From contig JAHFUR010000004.1 in the NCBI GenBank assembly GCA_023264995.1, positions 102,921 to 166,920 of the forward strand: DNA of 64,000 nucleotides, given 5' to 3'. This DNA comes from Acidimicrobiia bacterium. GTDB taxonomy: Bacteria > Actinomycetota > Acidimicrobiia > Acidimicrobiales > AC-14. Below the pieces are notes generated by a model that searched no databases, was not told where the DNA came from, and worked only from the letters and a program-made list of their open reading frames with translations. This document shows, in pieces, positions 17,010 through 24,303 of the stretch. The position numbers and the translations under genes are program-made. Numbering within the stretch: the first letter of the stretch is position 1; the number at the start of each line of letters is the position of its first letter.

Positions 17010-17773
17010 GAGAGAAAGCCGGTGAGGGGCGACGACGCCTCGGCCGCCCGGCCCACCGCCGCCAACCCGGCCACCCGGGCCTGGCGGCCGGCCACGACCG
17101 CCATGCGGAACGCGTCGGCCATGACGGCCGGGTCGCCGGCGGTGCCGATGGCCGTGTTCACCAGCACCGCGCCGGCACCCATCTCCATGGCTTCCGCGGC
17201 CTGCGACGGGGCGCCGATGCCGGCGTCGACCACCACTGGCACGAACGACTGCTCGATGATGATCTCCAGCGCGGCCCGGGTGCGCAGGCCCTGGTTGGAC
17301 CCGATCCACGAGCCGAGGGGCATGACCGTGGCGCAGCCCGCCTCCTCCAGCCGCTTGCACAGCACGGGGTCGGCGTTGACGTAGGGCAGGACGGTAAAGC
17401 CCTCCCGGCAGAGGATCTCGGCCGCCTTCAGCGTCTCCACCCCGTCGGGCAGGAGGTAGCGGGGCTCGGGGGTGATCTCCAGCTTGATCCAGGTGGGGTA
17501 GCCCCCGCTGCGGGCCAGCCGGGCCAGGCGCACGGCCTCGTCGGCGTCGTCGGCCCCGCTGGTGTTGGTAAGGAGCAGCACCTTGGCCGGGTCGACGGCG
17601 TCGAGGATGTCCTCCTCGGCCGTCACGTCGATCCGGCGGAGCGCGACGGTGACCATCTCGGTGCCCGAGGCGTCGATGGCGGCGGCCAGGGACGCGTTGG
17701 AGGGGAACTTCCCGGTGCCGAGGAAAAGGCGGCTGGAGAACTCCCGGCCGGCGATCACGAGGGGGTCATGCAT
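17006..17773 (-). CDS. thiG: Thiazole synthase ThiG
   Basis: 255 residues, the normal length. ThiG condenses 1-deoxy-xylulose 5-phosphate, dehydroglycine and ThiS thiocarboxylate into the thiazole phosphate of thiamine. Family landmarks: [12 protein letters not shown] at the start, the Schiff-base lysine in TWIKLEI (Lys97), [23 protein letters not shown] and [20 protein letters not shown]. The ATG at 17773 has no Shine-Dalgarno; a TAAGGT -10 box eight bases upstream suggests a leaderless message. There is no room for a TPP riboswitch in the 19-base divergent gap. Confidence 0.96.
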   Translation of the reverse strand: MHDPLVIAGREFSSRLFLGTGKFPSNASLAAAIDASGTEMVTVALRRIDVTAEEDILDAVDPAKVLLLTNTSGADDADEAVRLARLARSGGYPTWIKLEITPEPRYLLPDGVETLKAAEILCREGFTVLPYVNADPVLCKRLEEAGCATVMPLGSWIGSNQGLRTRAALEIIIEQSFVPVVVDAGIGAPSQAAEAMEMGAGAVLVNTAIGTAGDPAVMADAFRMAVVAGRQARVAGLAAVGRAAEASSPLTGFLS

Positions 17774-17780
17774 CCCGGCC

Positions 17781-17787
17781 TACCTTA
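17781..17787. promoter_or_regulatory. Shared symmetric -10 box of thiG and the DUF2203 gene
   Basis: The heptamer TACCTTA reads TACCTT on the plus strand, six bases before the DUF2203 GTG, and TAAGGT on the minus strand, eight bases before the thiG ATG. Both distances fit leaderless transcripts, so one element may drive both genes in opposite directions. Confidence 0.5.
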
Positions 17788-17792
17788 CGTGG

Positions 17793-18134
17793 GTGCGCTA
17801 CTGGACCGTCAGCGAGGCCCGGGCCTACCTGCCCCGCGTCAAGGAGCTGGCCGAGTGCATCCGCCACGCCGCCCGGCTCCGGGCCGGGGAGGCGGGCTCG
17901 ACCAACGGGAAGCGGGCGCCGATCCTCGACGCCCAGGAGGCGCTGGAGGAGATGCAGGCAGGTGACATCATCTTCCGTGACGCCATGACCGGCCTGCTCG
18001 ACTTCCACGCCAAGGGCGCCGACGGCGTCGTGTACTTCCTCTGCTGGCGCCTGGACGACGGTGAGCTGGGCTTCTGGCACCTCCCGTCGGAGGGTTTCCC
18101 CGGCCGCAAGCCCCTCCCGAGGGACCCCGAATGA
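17793..18134 (+). CDS. DUF2203 family protein
   Basis: 113 residues, soluble. It matches my memory of DUF2203: RYWTVSEARAYLPRVKELAE at the start, then GDIIFRDAMTGLLDFHA, VVYFLCWRLDDGELGFWH and SEGFPGRKPL at the end. The helical first half with many charged residues may be a coiled coil. No function is known. The GTG at 17793 is the only start next to the family's conserved N-terminus; it has no Shine-Dalgarno but a -10 box six bases upstream. The stop overlaps the ATG of a 30-codon ORF. Confidence 0.8.
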   Translation: MRYWTVSEARAYLPRVKELAECIRHAARLRAGEAGSTNGKRAPILDAQEALEEMQAGDIIFRDAMTGLLDFHAKGADGVVYFLCWRLDDGELGFWHLPSEGFPGRKPLPRDPE

Positions 18135-18223
18135 AGACCCGTACGCTCATCGTCCTGGCCATGGTCGCCGGCTTGGCCATCCTCGTGGCCTTCACCCTCC
18201 AGATCACCATGGCGGCCAAGTAG
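18131..18223 (+). CDS. 30-residue single-span membrane peptide
   Basis: This ORF is too short for the ORF track. It starts at an ATG overlapping the DUF2203 stop (ATGA) and reads MKTRTLIVLAMVAGLAILVA with the tail FTLQITMAAK. Three basic or polar residues precede a hydrophobic stretch of about 19 residues, giving a credible one-pass membrane peptide, N-terminus inside. Tight coupling and the clean hydrophobic pattern support it as real; function unknown. Confidence 0.55.
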   Translation: MKTRTLIVLAMVAGLAILVAFTLQITMAAK

Positions 18224-18258
18224 GCGCCGGCTCTGACGACCACCCATCCCGCCGCCGG

Positions 18259-18264
18259 TAGGCT
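18259..18264 (+). promoter_or_regulatory. Probable -10 box of a leaderless lpdA transcript
   Basis: TAGGCT lies six bases before the lpdA ATG at 18271. No Shine-Dalgarno is present. A CTGACG at 18233-18238 is a possible but too distant -35. Confidence 0.5.
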
Positions 18265-18270
18265 CGGGCC

Positions 18271-19665
18271 ATGGCCGAGGAGTTCGACCTTGTCGTGATC
18301 GGCGGAGGCCCGGGCGGGTACGCGGCCGCCCTCTATGGCGCCGCCGCGGGCATGTCGGTGGCGGTGGTGGAGAAGGAGAAGGTGGGCGGCACCTGCCTGC
18401 ACCGCGGTTGCATCCCGGCCAAGCACTACCTGGAAACGGCGTCGGTGTTCCGCACGGTGGCCGGCGCCAAGGAGTTCGGCGTCAACGCCGACCAGCCCCA
18501 GCTCGACCTGGGGGTGTCCCGGGCCCGCAAGCAGAAGGTGGTCGACCAGCTCTGGAAGGGCCTTCAGGGGCTCATGCGGAAGCGCAAGATCACGACCTAC
18601 GCCGGCACCGGCTCCCTCGGCGCCGGCCACCTGGTCACCGTCGACGATGCGGCCGGCACCGTGCTGCACGGCACCCACGTCGTCCTGGCCACGGGTTCGG
18701 TGCCTCGCACCATCCCCGGCTTCGAGCCTGACGGCACCACGATCCTCACCTCGGACCACGTGCTCGAGCTCGACGTGCTGCCGGCGTCGGCGGCGGTCAT
18801 CGGCGGCGGGGCCATCGGCTGCGAGTTCGCCTCCATGCTGAGCGACCTCGGGTGCGCGGTGACGCTGCTCGAGGCCCTCCCCAAGCTGCTGCCGGGCTGC
18901 GACGCCGACGTGGTCGACGTGGTGGTCAAGTCCTTCACCCGCCGGGGCATGACGGTGCGCACCGGGGTAACGGTCGAGGGCCACGAGCGGTCCAACGGGC
19001 AGATCGCCGTGAGGCTGGGCGACGGCAGCACGGTCACCGTCGACACGGTGGTCGTGTCCGTGGGCCGCCGGCCCCTCACCGACGGGTTGGGCCTGGAGGG
19101 CACCGCAGTGGAGGTCGACAGCAGGGGCTTCATCTCCGTCGACAACCGCCAGCGCACGGCCGAGCCCGGCGTCTATGCGGTGGGCGACGTGGTGCCCACC
19201 CCCCAGTTGGCCCACGTGGGTTTTGCCGAGGCCATCGTCGCCGTGCGCGACATGTTGGGCGAGGACCTCGAGCCGGTCGACTACGGCAAGGTCCCGTGGT
19301 GCATCTATTGCCACCCCGAGGTGGCCTTCGCCGGCCTGACCGAGCAGGCGGCGCGCGATGCCGGCCACGAGGTCGTCGTGTCCAAGCACTCGTTCAACGC
19401 CAACAGCCGGGCCATGATCATCGGCGAGGCGGAGGGCCTGGTGAAGGTCATCGCCGAACGGCGGCCCGACGGCACGGCCGGTCCGATCCTGGGCGTCCAC
19501 ATGGTCGGCCCGTGGGTCACCGAGCAGCTCGGCGAGGGTTGGCTGTCGGTGAACTGGGAGGCCACGCCGGCCGACATGGGCCAGCTCATCCACCCGCACC
19601 CGACACTGTCCGAGACGTTCGGCGAGACGGTCCTGTCGCTCACTGGAAGGGGACTGCACGGCTGA
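18271..19665 (+). CDS. lpdA: Dihydrolipoyl dehydrogenase (E3)
   Basis: 464 residues. E3 reoxidises the dihydrolipoyl group of E2 with FAD and NAD+. The N-terminal FAD fold is VVIGGGPGGYAAA; the redox disulfide is Cys42/Cys47 in GGTCLHRGCIPAK; the NAD fold is AAVIGGGAIGCEFASML; and YAVGDVVPTPQLAHVG binds the FAD ribityl. The C-terminal active-site His-Glu is in HPHPTLSETFGE. The stop overlaps the next gene's ATG (TGATG), so E3 and E2 are co-translated. Confidence 0.95.
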   Translation: MAEEFDLVVIGGGPGGYAAALYGAAAGMSVAVVEKEKVGGTCLHRGCIPAKHYLETASVFRTVAGAKEFGVNADQPQLDLGVSRARKQKVVDQLWKGLQGLMRKRKITTYAGTGSLGAGHLVTVDDAAGTVLHGTHVVLATGSVPRTIPGFEPDGTTILTSDHVLELDVLPASAAVIGGGAIGCEFASMLSDLGCAVTLLEALPKLLPGCDADVVDVVVKSFTRRGMTVRTGVTVEGHERSNGQIAVRLGDGSTVTVDTVVVSVGRRPLTDGLGLEGTAVEVDSRGFISVDNRQRTAEPGVYAVGDVVPTPQLAHVGFAEAIVAVRDMLGEDLEPVDYGKVPWCIYCHPEVAFAGLTEQAARDAGHEVVVSKHSFNANSRAMIIGEAEGLVKVIAERRPDGTAGPILGVHMVGPWVTEQLGEGWLSVNWEATPADMGQLIHPHPTLSETFGETVLSLTGRGLHG

Positions 19666-20984
19666 TGGCCGCCACCGAGTCATTCAACGTCGTGATGCCG
19701 CAACTCGGCGAGACCGTCACCGAGGGCACCATCACCCGGTGGTTCAAGAAGGTCGGGGACCAGGTCGTCGAGGACGAGCCGCTCTTCGAGGTCTCGACCG
19801 ACAAGGTGGACTCCGAGGTGCCGGCCGCCTCCGGCGGCTACCTCGCGGAGATCCTGGTCGAGGAGGGGGAGACGGTCGACGTCGGTGCCCGGCTCGCAGT
19901 GATCGGCGTCGCCCCCGGCTCGGGCAACGGCGCCGCGCCAGCGCCGGAGCCGGCCGAGGCGCCCGTCGCGGCGGTCCCGCCCCCCGTGGCCCCGCCGGAG
20001 GTCGTGCCCGCGCCCGAGCCGGTGGGACCGGCGCCGGAGGCCTCCGGCAACCCCAGCCGCAAGGTCCTGTCGCCCCTGGTCCGGCGGCTTCTGGCCGACA
20101 ACAACCTGGACGCCGACGAGATCGAGGGCACCGGCATCGACGGGCGGGTCACCCGCAACGACGTGATGGCCCACCTCGACAAGGGCGGCGCCCGCGCCGG
20201 CGCGCCCAAGCCCGCCGCCGCCCCCACCCGGACCGCCGTCGCGCCGGCGGTCGTGCCCGCACCCCGCGCCGGCGCCGACGAGGTCATCCCCTTCACCAAC
20301 ATCCGCAAGCGCACCGCCGAGCACATGGTGCGGTCGCAGGCCACGTCGGCCCACGTGCTGATCGGCATGGAGGTCGACTTCGACGGCGTCGACCGGGTCC
20401 GGCTGGCCGAAAAGGACGCGTTCAAGGCCGAGGAGGGGTTCTCCCTCACCTACCTGCCCTTCGTGTCCCGGGCCGTGGTCGACGCCATCCGCGACTTCCC
20501 CCACGTCAACGCGTCGGTCGGTGACAACGCGCTGATCGTCCACCGCGCCGTCCATCTCGGCATTGCCGTGGACATCAACTTCGAGGGCCTGATCGTCCCC
20601 GTGGTCCACGATGCCGACGGCAAGCGCATGCGGTCGATCGCCCGGGAGATCTCCGACCTGGCCGGGCGCGCCCGCAGCAAGAAGCTCAACGCCGACGAGA
20701 TCTCGGGCAGCACGTTCACCATCACCAACCCGGGTGGCTACGGCACGTTCTTCACCGCGGCCGTCATCAACCAGCCCCAGGTGGCCATCCTCTCCACCGA
20801 CGGCGTGCGCAAGCGCCCCGTCGTGGTCCAGCTCCCCGACGGGAGCGACGCCATCGCCATCCACCCGGTGGGCACCCTGGCCCTCACCTTCGACCACCGG
20901 GCCTTCGACGGCGCCTACGCGTCGGCCTTCCTGGCCCGCTGCCGCGACATCATCGAGACCCGGGACTGGTCCCAGGAGCTGTGA
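19665..20984 (+). CDS. sucB: 2-oxoacid dehydrogenase E2 (dihydrolipoyl acyltransferase)
   Basis: 439 residues. Domains in order: one lipoyl domain with the lipoylated Lys47 in STDKVDSEV; an Ala/Pro-rich linker (about 85-130); a peripheral-subunit-binding domain starting KVLSPLVRRLLADNNLD (about 132-170); a second linker; and the catalytic domain with DHRAFDGAYAS near the C-terminus (catalytic His). It could serve 2-oxoglutarate, pyruvate or branched-chain 2-oxoacid dehydrogenase, so the symbol is tentative. AAGGGGA precedes the ATG. Its stop overlaps the GTG of the LipB-LipA ORF, which makes its cofactor. Confidence 0.9.
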   Translation: MAATESFNVVMPQLGETVTEGTITRWFKKVGDQVVEDEPLFEVSTDKVDSEVPAASGGYLAEILVEEGETVDVGARLAVIGVAPGSGNGAAPAPEPAEAPVAAVPPPVAPPEVVPAPEPVGPAPEASGNPSRKVLSPLVRRLLADNNLDADEIEGTGIDGRVTRNDVMAHLDKGGARAGAPKPAAAPTRTAVAPAVVPAPRAGADEVIPFTNIRKRTAEHMVRSQATSAHVLIGMEVDFDGVDRVRLAEKDAFKAEEGFSLTYLPFVSRAVVDAIRDFPHVNASVGDNALIVHRAVHLGIAVDINFEGLIVPVVHDADGKRMRSIAREISDLAGRARSKKLNADEISGSTFTITNPGGYGTFFTAAVINQPQVAILSTDGVRKRPVVVQLPDGSDAIAIHPVGTLALTFDHRAFDGAYASAFLARCRDIIETRDWSQEL

Positions 20985-22567
20985 GCCTGGCCGCACCGGC
21001 GGGCGCGGCCGGCGCACCGCTCCGGGCTCGCTGGCTCGGACGGGCCCGCTTCACCGACGCCCACGCCCTGCAACGGGCCCTGTTCACGGGTACCACCGAC
21101 TCGTACCTGCTCCTCCTGGAGCACCACCCCGTCTACACCGTCGGCCTGCGGGGCCCGCTCGACCACCTGCGGGTGCCCGCCGGCGACCTGGGCGCCGACC
21201 TCGTCGCCACCGACCGGGGCGGCGACGTCACCTGGCACGGGCCGGGCCAGCTCGTCGGCTATCCCATCGTCTCCACCACCGCCTCGCCCAAGGACCACGT
21301 CCGGGCCGTCGAGCAACTGGTCATCGACGTGTGCGCCAGCCTCGGCCTCCCCGGTCTCGGTCGGGCCGAGGGGGCACCCGGCGTCTGGGTCGACCCCGCC
21401 GGCGCCCGCCCCCGCAAGATCTGCGCCATCGGGACCCGCCGGTCGAGGGGCCGGACCATGCACGGCTTCGCCCTCAACGTCGACCCGGACCTGTCGTGGT
21501 TCGACCGGATCGTGCCGTGCGGCATCGCCGACCGGGGCGTGACGTCGCTCGCCGCCGAGGGCATGACGGTCGACATGCGCACCGTCGTCGACGCGGTCAT
21601 CGAGGCGGCCGCCGGCCGGTGGGGCGACGGCACGGTCGACCGGGCCGACGTGTCCTGGGAGCGGGAGACGCCGGCGGGCATGCCCGTGGCCACCCGCAAG
21701 CCCGAGTGGCTCCGGGTCAAGGTCGACCTGGGAACGGGGTACCGCGACGTGAAGCGCACCATGCGCTCGCGCCAGCTGGTCACCGTCTGCGAGGAAGCCG
21801 GCTGCCCCAACATCTACGAGTGCTGGCGGGACGGCACGGCCACGTTCATGATCAACGGCGAGCAGTGCACCCGGGCCTGCGGGTTCTGCCAGGTCGACAC
21901 CAGCAAGCCGATGCCCGCCGACCCGGCCGAGCCCGAGCGGCTGGCCGACGCCGTCGCCGAGATGGGCCTGGCCCACGCCGTCATCACCGCCGTGGCCCGC
22001 GACGACCTGCCCGACGGCGGCGCCGGCGGGTTCGCCGAGTCCATCCGGGCCGTCCGCCGGCGGAACCCGGCGACCGCCGTCGAGGTGCTGGTCCCCGACT
22101 GCAAGGGCGACCCCGGTGCCCTGGCCACCATCTTCGACGCCCGGCCCGACGTGCTGAACCACAACCTGGAGACCGTCGCCCGGCTCCAGCGCCACGTGCG
22201 GCCGTCGGCGTCCTACGCCCGGAGCCTTTCGGTGCTGGCCCGCGCCGCGGCCGCCGGCCTGGTCACCAAGTCGGGGCTCATCCTCGGCCTGGGCGAGTCG
22301 GAGGACGAGGTGCTGGCCGCCATGGTCGACCTCCAGCGGGTGGGTGTGTCCATCCTCACCCTGGGCCAGTACCTGCGCCCGTCCGCCGCCCACCTGCCCG
22401 TCGCCCGGTGGTGGGCGCCGGCGGAGTTCGACCGGCTGGCCGCGGCCGGGCGGGCCATGGGCTTCGCCCATGTCGAGGCGTCACCCCTCACCCGGTCGAG
22501 CTACCACGCCCGCCAAGCAGCGTCCGCGGCCACCCCTGTCGAACTGGTGACACGAACGGGGCGTTGA
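20981..22567 (+). CDS. lipBA: LipB-LipA fusion: octanoyltransferase plus lipoyl synthase
   Basis: 528 residues in one uninterrupted ORF. Residues about 1-225 are LipB, which moves octanoate from ACP to target lysines: RGGDVTWHGPGQLVGYP (79-95), catalytic Lys146 (RKICAIG) and Cys180 (IVPCGI). Residues about 238-528 are LipA, the radical-SAM sulfur-inserting enzyme: auxiliary cluster Cys270, Cys275, Cys281 (VCEEAGCPNIYECW), SAM cluster Cys296, Cys300, Cys303 (CTRACGFC), and the C-terminal RSSYHA whose Ser ligates the auxiliary cluster. The linker is under 20 residues. An internal ATG (residue 234) could start LipA separately, but no Shine-Dalgarno is evident. The GTG start overlaps the E2 stop. 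Confidence 0.9.
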   Translation: MSLAAPAGAAGAPLRARWLGRARFTDAHALQRALFTGTTDSYLLLLEHHPVYTVGLRGPLDHLRVPAGDLGADLVATDRGGDVTWHGPGQLVGYPIVSTTASPKDHVRAVEQLVIDVCASLGLPGLGRAEGAPGVWVDPAGARPRKICAIGTRRSRGRTMHGFALNVDPDLSWFDRIVPCGIADRGVTSLAAEGMTVDMRTVVDAVIEAAAGRWGDGTVDRADVSWERETPAGMPVATRKPEWLRVKVDLGTGYRDVKRTMRSRQLVTVCEEAGCPNIYECWRDGTATFMINGEQCTRACGFCQVDTSKPMPADPAEPERLADAVAEMGLAHAVITAVARDDLPDGGAGGFAESIRAVRRRNPATAVEVLVPDCKGDPGALATIFDARPDVLNHNLETVARLQRHVRPSASYARSLSVLARAAAAGLVTKSGLILGLGESEDEVLAAMVDLQRVGVSILTLGQYLRPSAAHLPVARWWAPAEFDRLAAAGRAMGFAHVEASPLTRSSYHARQAASAATPVELVTRTGR

Positions 22568-22591
22568 GGCCCCGAACCTGTCACCAGTTCG
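22540..22591. repeat. Dispersed 52-bp palindromic element, copy 1
   Basis: Outer arms CGAACTGGTGAC (22540-22551) and GTCACCAGTTCG (22580-22591) are perfect complements; an inner stem CGGGGC/GCCCCG (22557-22562, 22569-22574) has a 6-base loop. It spans the end of lipBA and the convergent gap, so it may also act as a two-way terminator. Geometry is identical to the copies at 42485 and 60697. Confidence 0.7.
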
Positions 22592-22603
22592 GAGGGTGGG
22601 TGG

Positions 22604-23119
22604 CTAGAAGGTCACCGGCAGGCAGGCCTGGCGGGCGCCGGCGGCGCCGCCGGGGGCCGTGGGCAGGGCGTGGATGACCATGGACTTGGCCGCGCCCGAG
22701 GCGATGACGAAGGGCACGGTCGTCATGGCATACCCGTAGCCGCCGTCCCGCACGGTGAAGTCCAGCCACACCTCGGTGGACGGGCTCGGGGTGCCGCCGA
22801 TGTTGTAGTGGCCCAGGGCCGCCGCGCCGTTGCCGGCCACGCACGGGCCGATGTGGATGTGGGCGCCGAAGGTCGTGCCGGCCGCCTGGGGGTCGAGCCC
22901 GGTGAAGTAGACCCGGAAGGTGGTGGTACCACCAGATGCCAAGGCGTAGAGCTGGGCCGAGGCGCCGTCGGTGGCGTTGTAGGTGCCCACGGCCAGGTCC
23001 GACAGCGCGCCGCCGGCCGTGACGTACGAGGTCGCGGCGCCCACCGGGGCTACGCCGGTCACAAGCCCGGTTGCTACCGCAGCCGCCGCCAACCATCCGA
23101 ACCTGCGTGTCCCGCGCAC
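22604..23119 (-). CDS. Secreted SOD/CHRD-like protein
   Basis: 171 residues. The signal peptide is MRGTRRFGWLAAAAVATGLVTGVAPVGAA. The mature domain reads like a divergent Cu/Zn-superoxide-dismutase or CHRD-type sandwich: FGAHIHIGPC, ALGHYNIGG, EVWLDFTVRDGG, TTVPF and AKSMVIHA. Two cysteines (in GPC and near the C-terminus, ARQACLPV) could form the SOD-like disulfide. The His set is only partly that of true SODs, so enzymatic activity is uncertain. The GTG at 23119 follows AAGGGGGA. It is divergent from pepQ and convergent with lipBA. Confidence 0.72.
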   Translation of the reverse strand: MRGTRRFGWLAAAAVATGLVTGVAPVGAATSYVTAGGALSDLAVGTYNATDGASAQLYALASGGTTTFRVYFTGLDPQAAGTTFGAHIHIGPCVAGNGAAALGHYNIGGTPSPSTEVWLDFTVRDGGYGYAMTTVPFVIASGAAKSMVIHALPTAPGGAAGARQACLPVTF

Positions 23120-23173
23120 AACGTCCCCCTTTGTCGGTTTGGAGCCCGCAGCTTGTCACAGTCAGGCCCTGGC

Positions 23174-23179
23174 TACCCT
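23174..23179 (+). promoter_or_regulatory. Probable -10 box of a leaderless pepQ transcript
   Basis: TACCCT lies eight bases before the pepQ ATG at 23188. TTGTCA at 23153-23158 is a candidate -35 with a short 15-base spacer. Confidence 0.45.
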
Positions 23180-23187
23180 GACCCTGG

Positions 23188-24300
23188 ATGTCCCCCACCA
23201 CTTCTGCCCTCGCCGCCCGTATGGCCGCCGTCCGGGCCCGCATGAGCGAGCTGGGTATCGACACCCTGCTGCTCTCCCTGGGGGCCGACCTCCCCTGGCT
23301 CACGGGCTACACGGCCATGCCCCTTGAACGCCTCACGATGCTCGTCCTGCCCTTGGAAACAGACGCCGTGCTCGTCATCCCCCAGCTCGAGGCGGCCAGG
23401 GTGCAGCCGCGCCCGGAGCTGTTCTCGGTCCAGCCGTGGGCCGAGACCGACAACCCCGTCCGGCTGGTGACGGGGGTGGTCGGCCGGTCCCGCCGGCGCC
23501 TGGCCGTTTCCGACCGGACCTGGGCCACGTTCCTTCTCGCTCTCCAGGTCGAGCTGCCCCGCTCCACGTGGACCGTCGCCTCCACCGTCACCGGCCCCCT
23601 GCGGGCGGTCAAGGACGACGACGAGGTGGCCGCCCTGCGGGCCGCAGCGGCCGCCGCCGACCGGGTGGCCGCCGACCTGCTGAGCGGCGGGATCCCCCTC
23701 ATCGGCCGGACCGAGGCCGAGGTCTCCCGCGAGCTCGGCGACCGGCTCGTCAGCGCGGGCCACGACGCGGTCAACTTCGCCATCGTCGCCGGCGGGCCGA
23801 ACGCGGCCAGCCCGCACCACGAGCCGGGCTCCCGCCCCATCGGTGCCGGCGAGGCGGTCGTGTGCGACTTCGGCGGCACCATGGCCGGCTACTGCTCCGA
23901 CATCACCCGCACTGTGTTCACGGGCGACCCGCCGGAGGAGTTCCGCGACCTGTACGCCGTGCTGGCCGGCGCCCAGGCGGCGGCGGTCGACGCGGCCCGG
24001 GTCGGCACGTCATGCCAGGCCGTCGACGCCGTGGCCCGGGACCTGATCACCGCGGCCGGCTATGGGCCGAACTTCATCCACCGGACGGGCCACGGGATCG
24101 GGCTGGAGGAGCACGAGGATCCGTACCTGGTCAGCGGCAACCGCGACCCGCTCGTCGCCGGGCACGCCTTCTCGGTCGAGCCCGGGATCTACATCGAGGG
24201 CCGGTGGGGTGCCCGCATCGAGGACATCGTCGTGGCCACCGGGGCCGGGCCGAGCTCGCTGAACCAGGCCGACCACGCCCTGGCCGTCGTAGAGTCCTAG
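23188..24300 (+). CDS. pepQ: M24 family aminopeptidase (Xaa-Pro peptidase)
   Basis: 370 residues, cytoplasmic. The N-terminal creatinase-type domain (LGADLPWLTGYTAMP) precedes the pita-bread catalytic domain. The five metal ligands are visible: Asp in VCDFGG, Asp in YCSDITRT, His in RTGHGIGLEEHE, Glu in FSVEPGIY and Glu in ARIEDIV. It removes N-terminal residues before proline or cleaves Xaa-Pro dipeptides; which one cannot be decided here, so the symbol is tentative. The SDR gene follows three bases downstream. Confidence 0.88.
   Translation: MSPTTSALAARMAAVRARMSELGIDTLLLSLGADLPWLTGYTAMPLERLTMLVLPLETDAVLVIPQLEAARVQPRPELFSVQPWAETDNPVRLVTGVVGRSRRRLAVSDRTWATFLLALQVELPRSTWTVASTVTGPLRAVKDDDEVAALRAAAAAADRVAADLLSGGIPLIGRTEAEVSRELGDRLVSAGHDAVNFAIVAGGPNAASPHHEPGSRPIGAGEAVVCDFGGTMAGYCSDITRTVFTGDPPEEFRDLYAVLAGAQAAAVDAARVGTSCQAVDAVARDLITAAGYGPNFIHRTGHGIGLEEHEDPYLVSGNRDPLVAGHAFSVEPGIYIEGRWGARIEDIVVATGAGPSSLNQADHALAVVES
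24290..24295 (+). promoter_or_regulatory. Possible -10 box for the SDR gene inside the end of pepQ
   Basis: TAGAGT lies eight bases before the SDR ATG at 24304 and within the last codons of pepQ. The spacing matches the other leaderless starts, so the gene may have its own promoter besides read-through. Confidence 0.35.
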
Positions 24301-24303
24301 GCC

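Noticed and set aside
17774-17792. TPP riboswitch before thiG
   Set aside because: Only 19 bases separate the divergent starts.
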